From positions 492,792-556,791 of the forward strand of contig CH003018.1 in the NCBI GenBank assembly GCA_000149265.1: DNA of 64,000 nt, given 5' to 3'. Shown here piece by piece: positions 51,491 to 62,805 of the stretch. The notes under the pieces are model-generated. The model saw only the letters and a program-made list of their open reading frames with translations, was not told the DNA's origin and did not search any database. Positions within the stretch are counted from its first letter, which is position 1; each line of letters starts with the position of its first letter. The position numbers and the translations under genes were made by a program. The DNA comes from Ciona savignyi. Its lineage: Eukaryota; Chordata; Ascidiacea; Phlebobranchia; Cionidae.

Positions 51491-52572
51491 ACAAGAACAA
51501 GTCACAAATTTATTTTAAACAGAAGAGATTTTTAAAGGCCTCCATTCGCCTGCACCACTATACTGTTTTTAATATTGAGCCGCGCCGTTACTTGGCATTT
51601 TTCATATTTAAATGGTGGACGATGTAATTTCAAATGGAAACTTTTCCACTGAACCGTTTGCAGAAATTATCACGCGTTCTTCACCAATATATACGTATCT
51701 AATTTCCGTTATACTGTAGTGGATGGATATTTTTTGGTAAATCATGCGGAGATTACTGTAATTCAATCAAAGGTGGTTATTTATTCTTCTTGTATGTTAT
51801 TGATTTCAATGGTATTATAACTTCGCTGTTGGGAATTTTAGATTTATACGGCGGACAAGTGTCGCTTTTATTATGGTGTGCGTACGCTGGTGCGCCACAT
51901 ACCGGTATGCGGAAACGGGCCTGCTCAGTTTTAACTTCATGGGGAAAAACTAAAAACATCAAGTGTACCATATACACCAGTCTACTTTTAGACAACATGG
52001 TTTGCAAGAGTATTGTGTAGAGCTATGTGCTAATCAGCGGTGATTTCTTTATTTGCTTCTAAAATGCGCTGCACTATCCAACTCCCCTATCACAACAGTG
52101 TAAATTATCATAGCTGCGGTTGCTAATCTCCGAACAGCAGTAATAAGTTTTAAACAAATTAAAACTAGTTAACCACGCAATTTAATGAACTTAAAAAATG
52201 CAAGAAAATTTAATACTAATAAAACATTTATTGGAGCTTTAAAATAAATGACCACATGTTGTGTGAAGCAATAATAGGTTGTGTGCATGTTATTCAAATT
52301 TGGAGGCTTTAATCTATTTAAGCAAACAAAATAATACGAATGTACCTATTGATTATAGAAACTGTTGAGTACAGATTTTATATAGAAACAAAATACATGC
52401 ATTTTAGAGGACCAACAGCAACTGGTCTTGGTATGTTTATTATGAAATAAACCCTACATATAAAATAGTAGAAACATGCATATTGATGAAAATCTATTGT
52501 GAATTAACCTTTGAAAATTTTAAATAACAGAACAGCATTAACTGATTTTTATGTAACAAAAAAATAAAGTCG
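51491..52572. terminator. Convergent 3' UTRs with a shared bidirectional poly(A) signal
   Basis: The SLC16-like and NAA30 genes end tail-to-tail here. At 52218..52232 the sequence reads AATAAAACATTTATT: AATAAA on the plus strand (for SLC16-like, 728 nt after its stop) and AATAAA on the minus strand at 52227..52232 (for NAA30, 341 nt after its stop). A second plus-strand AATAAA is at 52243. Nothing else is recognised in the spacer. Confidence 0.6.
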
Positions 52573-54402
52573 TTAGCACAGCCAAAGTTTTAACCTTAAT
52601 GCATCAACACCATTCAAATAATAACGAAAAAGTCTCTTGTCCCTGACAAAGCCCAAGTTTTCATAGAGATTTAATGCGGATTGATTTGTTACTTCAGTTT
52701 CAAGGACGACCTGAAAATATATATATTTCCTTTTCTACAATAAAGAACATAAATAAAGCAAGATAATATTATTTTGCAGAAAGCCAATATAATTTAAGAG
52801 TAAACAATAAAAATCCTAATAATTATACTTTTACACATTACAGCAAAATTTCTCTTTTAAAACAAAAATAAAAAAAATGTGGATACGGAACGATTTTTCT
52901 TAACCTTAAGATTTGTATGCCCAGAGAGTTAAGTAGGTGATTTTTTGGTTCTATTCGAACCTTGGTCACTAACAAAAACAATGCAAAGAAACAACTTATT
53001 CGTAGACTTTAGTGTAACTGTATAATATTATGACATGTTCCTAGATTGTAAATAATCCAAATCACATATTTATAAATATATTTATATATGAGTTTAAAAG
53101 AACCAACCTCATCGCATCCAACTTCTACCATTGCCTCTATTGCCATTTTCACCAGATTACTACCTAAGAGATATATATATAAATAAGATTTTGAGTATAA
53201 TAAATTATTTTTTCGAAAGAGCATTTATATTTTTTATTAAAATTTAAAGTGTTTGCAAATCAAAAATATCACTAGAAAAAGCCTTTGTAAACTTGTGTTG
53301 TGACATATCACAAGAAGGGTAAATGCGACTTTAATTTTCTGCAGCCATGCGGCCATTGCTGTAATAAGCTTAAATGGTAAAGAGACCTGTATACCTATTT
53401 TTTTCCTTCTTACACTTTCATCAACTGCTAGCATTGCAATGTAGCCTCTTCGGATTACTTTCTTGTGCAGATCAAGTTTGCATACGATGGCACCAACATA
53501 TTTGTGACTTGTGTATTGCCTGTAATATAATGTCAACTATAATGAAATTATTTTTTTTTATTTTATACCAAACAAACCAGACAATCAAAGTCTTTACAGG
53601 GGTTTAACCCTGGCACAGTCCATTTACTGTAACATGTTAACTTCCATAAACATTTTTATAAGGGTTAATTTTACAGAATTTTGATTAAGGGTTTTTAATG
53701 TATGAGTGATAAAGCCTACATTTAGTTATATTCCATTTGCCCAGTAAATAAATTACAACTTCCGGTATAATAAACTAAAAACAAAGAACTTACTAAATAG
53801 CATAACTGTGGCCAATTGTGAATAAAATACCGATATGTATAAATGGAGTATGGTTCAGAAAGATCCTTTGTTATCAAGTGCATAATTGCAGGCATCTGAA
53901 GCTCACTGCTGTAGCGTGCATAACATATTCCATTAATGGCCGATACAATATGTTCGGATGTGTCACTATCTCTTGCGAAGGTGGGATTTAAGGTGTCAAC
54001 CTCATCAGAAAAATTTAAAGATTTTAGTTCACAGGCAAGTTTGTCCCCACTTAAACACTCGGCTGGACAGCACTGTTCATAAGAATGAGGTTGATTTGTT
54101 TGTAAAATAAGATCTTGGTTGTCACAACAAGAGGGGACTTTAACAGAACAATCTGAAGGAGAAATGTTGCAACTTTCGGTTTTCCCCACACACTCGTCAC
54201 AGTTGCTGGATTGCTTGCTGCATTTAAAACACTTGTTGAGAACTGGTGTGCATTTTAAGTCATCGTTTGTAATTAAAGGTTTTGTTGATTTGGTGTTCAA
54301 ATGCACACCATTACCTCCTTTATGACCGCAACTATTAATCAGATCTTTGTTTTGATCCACCAGTATATTCACACTATGAACACTATCATTTGGACTATTC
54401 AT
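52573..54402 (-). CDS. NAA30: N-alpha-acetyltransferase 30, NatC catalytic subunit
   Basis: NAA30 (yeast Mak3) acetylates Met-hydrophobic N termini within the NatC complex. Exons 53794..54402, 53395..53536, 53108..53163 and 52573..52710 give 314 aa. The N-terminal part (about 1-150) is Cys/Asn/Ser-rich and poorly conserved. The GNAT domain begins with RYSSELQMP and contains [73 protein letters not shown] and the C terminus [13 protein letters not shown], nearly identical to vertebrate NAA30. The acetyl-CoA loop reads RRKKIG instead of the family RRNGIG, losing the first Gly of R/QxxGxG/A. The exon 1/2 join adds about five residues (LTLYY) before QYTSHKY; a different acceptor would break phase. 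Confidence 0.93.
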
Positions 54403-55149
54403 TCTTATTTGTTAATAACCAACATACATATGTAAATGTTGTACTACGGTATCATTACCTGTATGCATGAAACTGAAAAACGTTTTGTATAAAAGAAAAT
54501 ATTTAATTGATGACTAAAGACATGTCTAGACCGAGGCTGAGGAATTGTTGGGCCCAATTTAAAGCCAGGATTGTCCACAAAGGACACATTTTCGTGACTG
54601 ATGTAACACATCACTGGTGGTCACATGAAACACAAGTAAAAAAGTAGAGGCTGAATAAGGCATCGGCAAAGCGCAATTTATTGGCTTAATAATACAAACA
54701 AAAAACTATGCTTAAGATGCATAACTCAACCACAAAATAGACACAACTTGATTAATTAAACTAAACATAGATTTAACAACAATAAAAGAGGAAAACGTTG
54801 TAGGCTACAGAAAAAATACACACTGGCAATGTATACCAATGGCGACTGGAATTCATATAAGGTTTAGCATACTACTAGCCGACAGAAAACAGCCAGACTA
54901 CCAGAGATAACGAGTATGATAAGGTATTTTGTAATTTTATAAAAACATGTTACTCCATATTATACATTCTCTTCTTTTTTGTCGGCTACAATATTTCCTC
55001 TAGTCCTGGCGTAGTTTACTATCTCTTCATTCTAAGTTTTTATAACAACTTTGTCCTCTATTTTCTTTTCGCAATTTTACAGCATTTTGTTGCACGGTCG
55101 TTGCTTACCTCTATTCAATGGGACTACTAAAAAAAGTGTGGCATGCAAC

Positions 55150-55430
55150 ACGCGAATTGTTACCAGGCGACACCCACTTTTTTCTAGGCGACACGCCACT
55201 ATTGACGAAAAAGCGTGTCAGAACGTTTGCTTGTTTCGTCTTATAATAGTTCAAAACAAAAGGTTGATATGTTTAGGTCATAAATAGTACAAATATTATT
55301 CATTAATTTTTTGCAAACTGGATTTATACCACAGTTGGTTGCATCATCGGCGGTTGTATCAAGTATAATGTAGTGTCGTCTCAAAAAAAGTGGCGTGTCG
55401 GTGAGTCATTTTTTGGTGAACAGCATGTCT
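55150..55430. repeat. Second pair of inverted GGCGACACGCCA-type clusters
   Basis: Left part about 55155..55225 has AGGCGACACCCAC, then AGGCGACACGCCAC. Right part about 55370..55425 has GTAGTGTCGTCTC, then AAGTGGCGTGTCGGTGAG in the opposite sense. This mirrors 15118..15855 and likewise lies beside a SINE and foldback-arm sequence (about 55540..55600). Confidence 0.55.
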
Positions 55431-55515
55431 CTAATCGGACTATGCTAAAAAAAACTCTAAAGAGCTAAGTAAAATTAAAGTTAGAAGCTGTGTGGTTTTT
55501 AGTTAAGTCCGTTTG

Positions 55516-55548
55516 AGATAACCCTTTTTTTTTGGGGGGGGGGGGCGA
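55516..55548. repeat. T-run/G-run tract
   Basis: A run of about 10 T followed directly by about 12 G. It is almost the same as the tract near 58107..58132. Such G runs can form quadruplex or triplex DNA, and read length here is likely unreliable. Confidence 0.7.
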
Positions 55549-55715
55549 TAAGAGATACTAGAAGCAGTATCGGTGTCCTTTCAAAGACGATAAATCTTTT
55601 TACCCTTAATAGAGACATATACTCTCTTTTGAAACTGTATATTCAAAACAAATCTCTTTTACACTGAAGCAAACTATTCAAAACAAATCTCTTTTACACT
55701 GAAGCCTTTAGTTAG

Positions 55716-56018
55716 GACAGGATACGATAGGATATTTATGTCTATCCCCGTGAATGAAAAAAAAACAAGGGGATTAACACATAGGCAATCGTCAGATCAC
55801 TCGCGCCCACCGTCGGATTACCGGAGCTATTGCAGTGTGTGGTATATGGTAGACACGTTCCTTCAATTTAGTAAGAGCCCATTAATCCGCTGGGCTCAGG
55901 CAATGTATGTAAAGTGCCTTGCCCAAGGACACAACCGACTAGCTAGCGACCAGGTTCGCTTCGACAACCTTTCGATTGAAAGGCGACGCACTTATCCGCC
56001 AGACTAATCAGCTGGACA
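55716..56018 (-). repeat. tRNA-derived SINE, copy 3
   Basis: A near full-length reverse-strand copy. It runs from the GATACGATAGGATA tail at left, through CAAGGGGATTAACACA and GTGCCTTGCCCAAGGACACA, to the tRNA-like head at right, matching copy 2 in order. Confidence 0.85.
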
Positions 56019-56049
56019 GTTTACTAGAATCCGGATTCCCTGAATCTCC

Positions 56050-56153
56050 AGTGCCTTACCAGAACCGACTAGCTATATAGTGACCATTTTAAAATAAACA
56101 ACCTTTTCGTTAAAAGGTGATCCACTAACCCAGCAGACTAATTAGTCGGACAA
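56050..56153 (-). repeat. Partial tRNA-derived SINE, copy 4
   Basis: Head portion only, immediately beyond copy 3. It carries diverged CAGAACCGACTAGCTA, the head ACCTTTTCGTTAAAAGGTG and CAGACTAATTAGTCGGAC. It is older than copy 3. Confidence 0.65.
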
Positions 56154-56172
56154 CGTATTGGGTATATAAATG

Positions 56173-56260
56173 TAGGCCTATAGCAGACATGGCAAAATTA
56201 CGACCCGCGGGCCAAATCCGGCGACGTTTCTTTTATACTGGCCCGGCGGTTGTTATGTTT
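56173..56260. mobile_element. hAT-like element end (fragment)
   Basis: The stretch containing GACCCGCGGGCCAAATCCGG followed by TGGCCCGGCGG resembles the GC-rich subterminal palindromes seen at the ends of some animal hAT elements. I found no opposite end nearby, so only a fragment is called. Confidence 0.35.
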
Positions 56261-56993
56261 GTAAAACTGGATAGGTATGTCATAGCCTATGTAGGCCTAT
56301 AAAAATTTTGATATTGTTAATTTTATTTGCGCTTGATAGTGAAAAAAATCAATAACAATGATATAAAACTTGTAAAATCTCCCATTGGGACATTGTGGGA
56401 CTCCTAATTTTCTATAAATTTCTAGAAGTCAATTTTGTGATTCATCGATAAAAAAACGTTGTGTTATTTAGGAACTCATAAGTAACCTCCTTGATATCGA
56501 ATTATTTCATTTTTTTATATACAACATTTGATTTTGTAACGTGGTATAGTTATTTAACTATTTTTTATCAATTTAAGCAACAATAACCCATCTTGACCGC
56601 AGTAAGTAAGAACTCTTTGGGCTGATGTCCAAATACTTAATATCAGAAACAAGGCAACATGCTTGTTGTTTAAGTTAAATTGGTAATTTAATTGTTTTTA
56701 AAAGAATTTTAATACACAGAATTTTGTCTGTTTTGGTAGCCTAATGAAATTAGAGACTTTAACTTCATATTCATCTTCATTTTTAAAAAACATGTCCAGG
56801 AGGGATCGTTTTCGTGCTTCCTAGAAATACCTATGTGTAGGCTACCCGAAGTGATATAAATCCATTCTTAAGTTATCATTTTAGTATGTTTTTATTATGA
56901 TAAAAGAATTATAATTACATTTATTTATTAAAAAATATTGAAGTCTCCGCATAAAACGGAACCTTGATGCATCGCCGAATAAATACTCATATG

Positions 56994-57200
56994 ACAGGAT
57001 AGGATGTTCATGTTTATCTCCGTGGATGGAAAACCCAAGGGGTTAACACACGGATAATCACTTTGATAGAACCCATTAATCCGCTGGGTTCAGGCAATGT
57101 TCGTAAGGTGCCAAGGACACAACCGAAGAGTTAGCGACAAGTTTCGAAACTGCAACCGTTCAGTTGGAACGTGTCGCACTAAACGACCAGACTAATTCTA
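56994..57200 (-). repeat. tRNA-derived SINE, copy 5, internally deleted
   Basis: Reverse-strand copy with the tail (ACAGGATAGGATG), the AACCCAAGGGGTTAACACACG block and the tRNA-like head. The middle containing GCGCGAG and CACTGCAAT is missing, giving about 207 bp instead of about 300. Confidence 0.75.
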
Positions 57201-58106
57201 TTTAAACCAAGCACCTTATAGCTGCAAAATAACCTGAAACGTGACAGTGATTTCCCCAATGTGTGTTGGTTAAAATAAACAGCAAGCGCCAGGCTGCGGA
57301 CCCGTGTTCTCGCTTGGCTGTGAAGTTTCTTTAATAGTGGAACAGAGCTTCGTAAAATAAAGGTGTTTAGACGGGACCTTCTTTGTTTGATTTACCTCAC
57401 AGTTTCCACCGCAAGTAAAAAATGTGACGCAGTAACTGATAACTCACCAAGAATGTTTACTATAAACCATCGTACTCATGAGTTAATTTAATCCAATTTA
57501 CCTATACCAGAAAATGGTAAATTTGCTAACTAATTGTAACCCTAATCTTGACCTTTACTTCACCCTTTTAATATTCTGTTCCCTTTTGAGATTTGCTCCA
57601 TTTTTTAAAAACTGAGGCAAAAATGAATAAACTAAACTTATCTAAAACAAAATGTAAACATGGTAAACAGAGGTCAGGTATTTTATCGTGTATTTGCGCA
57701 GAGTGAGTAGGTTAATGCAACTGTATACACCAAACCAGAGATCATTTTTTTTCTGTAGGCTTACATAGCGCAGTACTTTGGTTGGAGGGTAAATGTAAAA
57801 TAATTGGGAGAATTTCGAGAGAAAGGATAATTTACAAACTTTTGGACGTTTGGAAGCAGGTTTGCATATAAGTGTCGTTTGCAGGTAGGATGTAATTTGT
57901 TTTTCGTACTTTACGTCGAGGTATCTTGTCAGTGCGGATTCCAATACGTTGAATACTCAATTAATTTAATCCCCAGCTGGTAATGTTTCACTCTTTAGAA
58001 AAAGAGCAATCGGACTTTGATTTTAACTTTACGTTGATTAGTAATGAGTCAAAATAGTTTTTAAAATAAATATATACAATCTTTATACAATCTTTTATAC
58101 AATCTT

Positions 58107-58132
58107 TTTTTTTGGGGGGGGGGGGAAGGCTT
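58107..58132. repeat. T-run/G-run tract
   Basis: A second run of about 10 T followed by about 12 G, preceded by three tandem TATACAATCTTT-like units (about 58074..58106). Confidence 0.7.
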
Positions 58133-59228
58133 AGTTTTAAACCCACGATGTGGACGTTTTCTAAGTTTTTTTGTATGGAATTCGGTATATGTATCGGTCG
58201 CGTTAAACATTCGCCAACATGACCGAGCACAATAGCTTCAATTATCCAACGTACTCTCATGATTGTCTATGTGGTAACTGCCGCTGGCGACGACTTTAAA
58301 TCCATTGTTTTGCCGCTGAAAAAAGGATCGTGTGTCAGGTGGGTTTAGTACTACTTGCCTATTTCATTTTTGGTTTCCGCTGTCCAAATGAACACGGAAA
58401 AGTACGGCAAAGCGACATCAATAAAAACACTTATGTTATTAAAAGTACTAAAAATTAATACATTAAAAATCAATAGTCATCACTCGCTAATGATAAGACA
58501 ACGTATTCGCGTGGTTACATTAACTTTACGGACCAGTTAGTTTCACATATGCTTAAAGTCCAACTAATATTAATCAAGTGAGACACTGCGACGGGTTGAA
58601 GGCACATCACAGTCCCACCCCGCTTTAGAATTGCAATAGGTTTAATGCCCAAAAAAAGAGTTTAATCTTGTAACAACAACCGACTAATGAAATGTTAATT
58701 TGCTAAAAATTGATTAGATAAATTCAGTACTTTGGCAATGTAGACTTTCTGTAAGGACAGCAATAATTTAACCTAAACAGGACGTTCATATATTCCATTA
58801 CGTTGCTTACAAATGTGCACGCACATTATGGGTTCACTGGTTTATTAAAACTACAATTTTAAACGTTATAAATTTATAACACTCAATTATAGGATTTAGT
58901 GCCATTCAGAGTAAGAATAAAAAATAAAACTATTTTCAATTTAACGTGTTGTTAAACGGTGTCGCATTATTTTAAGACATGTATTTAGAGTGAAACAGAA
59001 CAAAGACATTACTCGAACCGTAACATTCCGTCTTAGAAAACGCGTGGCCGTCTTTGCAAAGGAAAATAGGAAACGTGTCTTACTTTGTTGTCTTCAACCC
59101 AACGATTAGCCATCAAAGCACAATAAAATAAGGGCCTAGTATTCAGTAGAGCGTTAATTTTACAGCATGCTATATAACCGGATGTAAGATCTAGTAACTT
59201 TCAGTTTCTTATAGCCTATAGTAAAAAA

Positions 59229-62200
59229 ATGAATAATTGTGTTCTTAAGAGAAGATTTATTATGAATCTTATTAGTATTTGTATTGTTTGTTGCGTAATA
59301 CCAGCAGTGACATTTGCCCAATCTGGTGACGGTAAGTGTTAATATTTAGGCATATAATTTATTTTTATACCTACACTCCCAATCAATGGGAGTGCATAAA
59401 CAACATTTTTATGATCCTCCTTGAGCATTTTTATACAAGGTTTTCCTGATAAAAGAATGCGTGTGTTTGACGATAATCGCGACACGCATTTATTAGTACA
59501 GTATCGTAGCTGAGTAGTATCGATAGCACCGTGATTCGATATATCGTTGCAGTCCTAGTTATATTGTTGCAGCTTTTATGGTGATTTTTTATTGTTTTTA
59601 AAATATAGTATACTTATAATCTTAGGTATTTGTCCATTAAGTCTAAACCAAAACTTTAATAAAATAATTCTAAAATGTTTTATATCTAATGCAGGCCAGA
59701 CTTGTTATGAAGGTTTTGCAAACTTTGATTTGCAAGAGTCTACGTTTGGCCTCTCGGCTGTGACTTGCGTTCCTGGATTTGTTTGTGGCACATTGTTTGG
59801 AAAGGCTAATATAGGTAAGTTGTATAAACACTTTTTAAATCGCCAATGCTCATTTTAAAGGGGAACTGAAGTCAATTTTAAGAATATCTTAATAAATGGA
59901 AAAAAATACGCTGATTTCAAAAATCAAATCAGTTTCTTCCAATATTTTTTGGTTAAAGAGTTATGAGCAAATATGCATTTTATTTTATGTTAGGGGATTT
60001 CCCGTATTACGTCACTGACGTTGTTGAGATTTCGTGCCTATATGCATTGTATACAATCATGTGCCAGTTTAGAGGTGAATTAGTAACATAAGCGCCTGCA
60101 GGAGCGTTGTATTTTCGTTTTTTTATGGAGACTTAGCATAACACTTGTCACATAGCCTAACTGAACCAATGTACCCGCGTGACAGCTTACCTTAAGCGCG
60201 CTCATTCAGGCCTGCACGATCCTGGACCTAATCTGAATGCTGAGGTATACAGGTCTCGTATTTAAATGGCTTTAGAATAATAAGTCTTAGCAATTTATAT
60301 CATAAATTATAGAAGTGAAGACAGAACAAGAAAACTAGAACAGGAGGCAGTAAACTGTAACTGCCAGCAATTTATAGAAATAAACCAGCCATCAATCAAA
60401 GATCAGACTATGCGGTGGGAACAGCATATTTCTTTTATAATTGTTGCTTTTCAATATATAGCCATAATATGCAACGTAGACTAGCAATGTTGTTATTAAC
60501 CCCTAGGCTACAAACTGAGAGTGTGAGAGATTTGGTATACATATGCATAGAAGTTTTAACAAATTTCTTTTGTTTTCTTCATTTCTGGAGTAAATTTAAG
60601 TTAATGTTGTAACACTAAAATGGATGACAGTTTTCAGCATTCTGGCATGGATGAAAGAAGTTTTATTGTACACAATAAAACAACACAAATTTAGTCATGT
60701 GCATTTGAACCAAGGAAAACGTCTGAAAGTATCTTTTAAGATGCAAGCCCCATAGAAGAAAATGTTTATTTAGAAACATTACCTATTGACATGACTTGGT
60801 GCCGTTGCAAAAACTGTATTCTTATGGACACACCGCAAGAATGTTTATGCTGCATGAATGTACATGCATTTGTGCACAAAATAATGCCAGACTTGACTTG
60901 CATTACTAAAAGCCCTTATTTTTCAATTATCTGCTTGGATAAAGAAGTTCTTGAAGTTGCACTTGATGTACTGGGTTGATCACTATGTTTAAAATCATAA
61001 TCAGAAAAATTAAAAATTGTTGGAACTGTATTTTTCACCAAGTGGTTTGTTTTCATCATCTTGGCTACTCCATTGGAGTCAAATACAATTTTACTATGAT
61101 AATCCTTGTCACAAATATGTGCACTACACACTGCGGTTCTTTTTCCAGGTAGTTTAGAACGCTTGCATTGTTGTATCCATTGCTTCAACCGTTTTTTTGT
61201 CGTTGTGAGGAAATCAATGGAAAAGCACAGGTGGATTGGAATTTCGTGTGCTGTAATAGAAATTTGTACATCCTGGAGCAAAACAATATACTCCAATCAC
61301 TCTTTCTTCCTTCTCAGTGGCTTAACTTTAGGCATTTTACAATATCTAATAAAAAGAACTAAATTAGAAATGTGGTATATTCTTATTAACTTATTTGGGT
61401 AGTTAAGTAAAGATCTATTATATATATTCTTCACTTACTTATCTGAGTGCTTGCTGTGTACTTATTGTCAGACTACACATCAGCTACTCAACTGTGGATT
61501 AACTGGTTTTTGCAATAAGTGGTATTCTCAACCAGTAGGCTAATGCTCAGTTTCAATAACAGCAGACATTAAATGCACCACATACACAACAGCAAAACAT
61601 TATACAAACAGCCAAGGTAAACCATGAAAGAAATAGGCTTTTCCCACCGCATAGTCTAGCCTTTTCCTAATGGCTGGTTTATTTCTATAAATTGCTGGCA
61701 GTTACAGTTTAATGCATTCTGTTATAGTTTTCTTGTTCTGTTTTCACTTTTATTCTTTATGATATAAATTGCTAAGACTTATTATTCTAAAGTCATTTAA
61801 ATACGAGACCTGTATACCTCAGCATTTAGCTTAGGTCCAGGACCGTGCAGGCCTTAATGACCGCGCTTAAAGTAAGCTGTCACCATGTACATTGGTTCAG
61901 TAAGGCTATATGACAAGTGTTATGCTAAGTCTCCATAATAAAAACGAAAATACAACGCTCCTGCAGGCGCTTATGTTACTAATTCACCTCTAAACTTGAC
62001 ACACGATTGTATACAATGCATATAGGCACGAAATCTCAACAACGTCAGTGACGTAATACGGGAAATCCCCTAACATAAAATGAAATACATATTTGCTCAT
62101 AACTCTTTAACCAAAAAATATTGGAAGAAACTGATTTGATTTTTGAAATCAGCGTATTTTTTTCCATTTATTAAGATATTCTTAAAATCGACTTCAGTTC

Positions 62201-62805
62201 CCCTTTAACATTGTATTTTTCCATGCTATGAAATTTTAAGTGGGTTAGGGCGTCGCCTGTCAGCCGTGGGGCTGCATGATCAAATATGGTATAATTCAAA
62301 TACTACACACTGCGATAGCTTTTGGTAATGCTCTATTACGTGTTCGCTAGGTATTCTGACTTTTGTTTATTAAAACTTTTTTCAGGTGGGCAAATACTAA
62401 TAGGGTTTTTGACAACATGTCGTCACGATTTGGAATGTTCTTCTTGTCCTGATGCTGCCGAAGCTTACACTCTTGGTCATAAATTCAATGCTACTTTGAT
62501 AAGCTGCAATTCTTCTACATGCTGTGATTCGTATCTTTGCAACCTGCCTACCCCATGTGAGTTCTTCTCTTTAAATATACTATTGTTAAATTCGTCATAT
62601 GTTTCTGAAACCGCTAATTAAATTATTTACAGCCTGCCCCAAAAATCAGATATATTCTGATTGTGCTGGATGTGATCGTCGATGTGAAGATGTTGGAAGA
62701 TCAGTTCCGTGTACTTCAGTATGTAGACGGAAGTGCACATGTCCATCAACTGACATGGTGTTACATGGCGAAACCTGCATTATGCCGGATAAATGCCCCA
62801 GTTAG
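59229..62805 (+). CDS. Secreted Ly6/uPAR-like plus TIL-domain protein
   Basis: Exons 59229..59331, 59695..59814, 62386..62556 and 62633..62805 give 188 aa with consistent phase-1 junctions. Residues about 1-30 are a signal peptide (LISICIVCCVIPAVTFA). About 35-132 is a cysteine-rich domain starting QTCYEGFANF and ending SSTCCDSYLCN, the closing motif of Ly6/uPAR three-finger folds. About 134-188 is a TIL (trypsin inhibitor-like) cysteine domain: CPKNQIYSDC, CDRRCEDVG, CRRKCTCPSTDMVLHGETC, ending in CPS and the stop. There is no GPI or membrane signal at the C terminus. It may be a secreted protease inhibitor or a surface-associated mucus or immune protein; that is inference. The 2571-bp third intron carries a Kolobok-type element. 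Confidence 0.8.
59460..59562. mobile_element. hAT-like terminal remnant
   Basis: The sequence CGATATATCGTTGCAGTCCTA in intron 1 is the reverse of a TAGGACTGCAACGATA-type hAT terminus, a one-base variant of the TAGGGCTG ends of the two elements above. The other end was not found, so it is a fragment. Confidence 0.45.
60791..60979 (+). CDS. Transposon ORF with P2X7-tail-like zinc-binding motif
   Basis: A 62-codon frame inside the Kolobok-type element. It contains MTWCRCKNCILM, ECLCCMNV and LTCITKSPYFSIICLD, the WCxCxxC...ECxCC...CIT order of the P2X7 receptor cytoplasmic tail domain. That domain is also common in transposon-associated proteins of aquatic animals. The end overlaps the opposite-strand THAP frame. 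It is probably a remnant of a longer protein. Confidence 0.55.
   Translation: MTWCRCKNCILMDTPQECLCCMNVHAFVHKIMPDLTCITKSPYFSIICLDKEVLEVALDVLG
60916..61296 (-). CDS. THAP-domain fragment of transposase
   Basis: A 126-codon frame inside the element. From LKQWIQQCKR to KNTVPTIFNF it matches the second half of a THAP zinc finger (Trp, CSAHI for the last Cys/His ligands, and the closing VPTIF). The first half of the finger (FAPGC, about 61280) lies in another frame, so the copy is frameshifted and unlikely to be functional. Confidence 0.6.
   Translation of the reverse strand: MEYIVLLQDVQISITAHEIPIHLCFSIDFLTTTKKRLKQWIQQCKRSKLPGKRTAVCSAHICDKDYHSKIVFDSNGVAKMMKTNHLVKNTVPTIFNFSDYDFKHSDQPSTSSATSRTSLSKQIIEK

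Larger units (their letters stand above)
54403..59228. other. Repeat-rich intergenic region
   Basis: About 4.8 kb upstream of NAA30 (-) and of the Ly6/TIL gene (+). It holds three SINE copies, an inverted GC-rich motif pair, a hAT-like end, two T/G tracts and small tandem repeats, listed separately. The first about 500 bp beyond 54403 is the likely NAA30 promoter. Coding-like fragments at 57642..57944 (-) and 58259..58338 (+) are not supported by a splice model. Confidence 0.5.
59859..62204. mobile_element. Kolobok-type DNA transposon with long terminal inverted repeats
   Basis: A 2346-bp element inserted in intron 3 of the Ly6/TIL gene. TTAA is duplicated at 59855..59858 and 62205..62208. 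The termini are AGGGGAACTGAAGTC and its inverse. The inverted repeats are unusually long, about 59859..60420 and 61642..62204 (about 560 bp each), and still highly similar, which suggests a fairly recent insertion. TTAA target sites plus a THAP-bearing frame point to the Kolobok superfamily. The central 1.2 kb is too short for a full transposase, so the copy is probably non-autonomous. Confidence 0.8.

Noticed and set aside
57642-58338. Coding-like fragments on both strands (minus at 57642 and 57988, plus at 58259)
   Set aside because: The plus and minus candidates conflict at the same CATG, the frames lack partners with matching phase, and the region is repeat-rich.
62224-62340. Possible SINE next to the Kolobok-type element
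   Set aside because: Only short pieces (ACACACTGCGATAGCT and a tRNA-like head) match the SINE; too degenerate to call.
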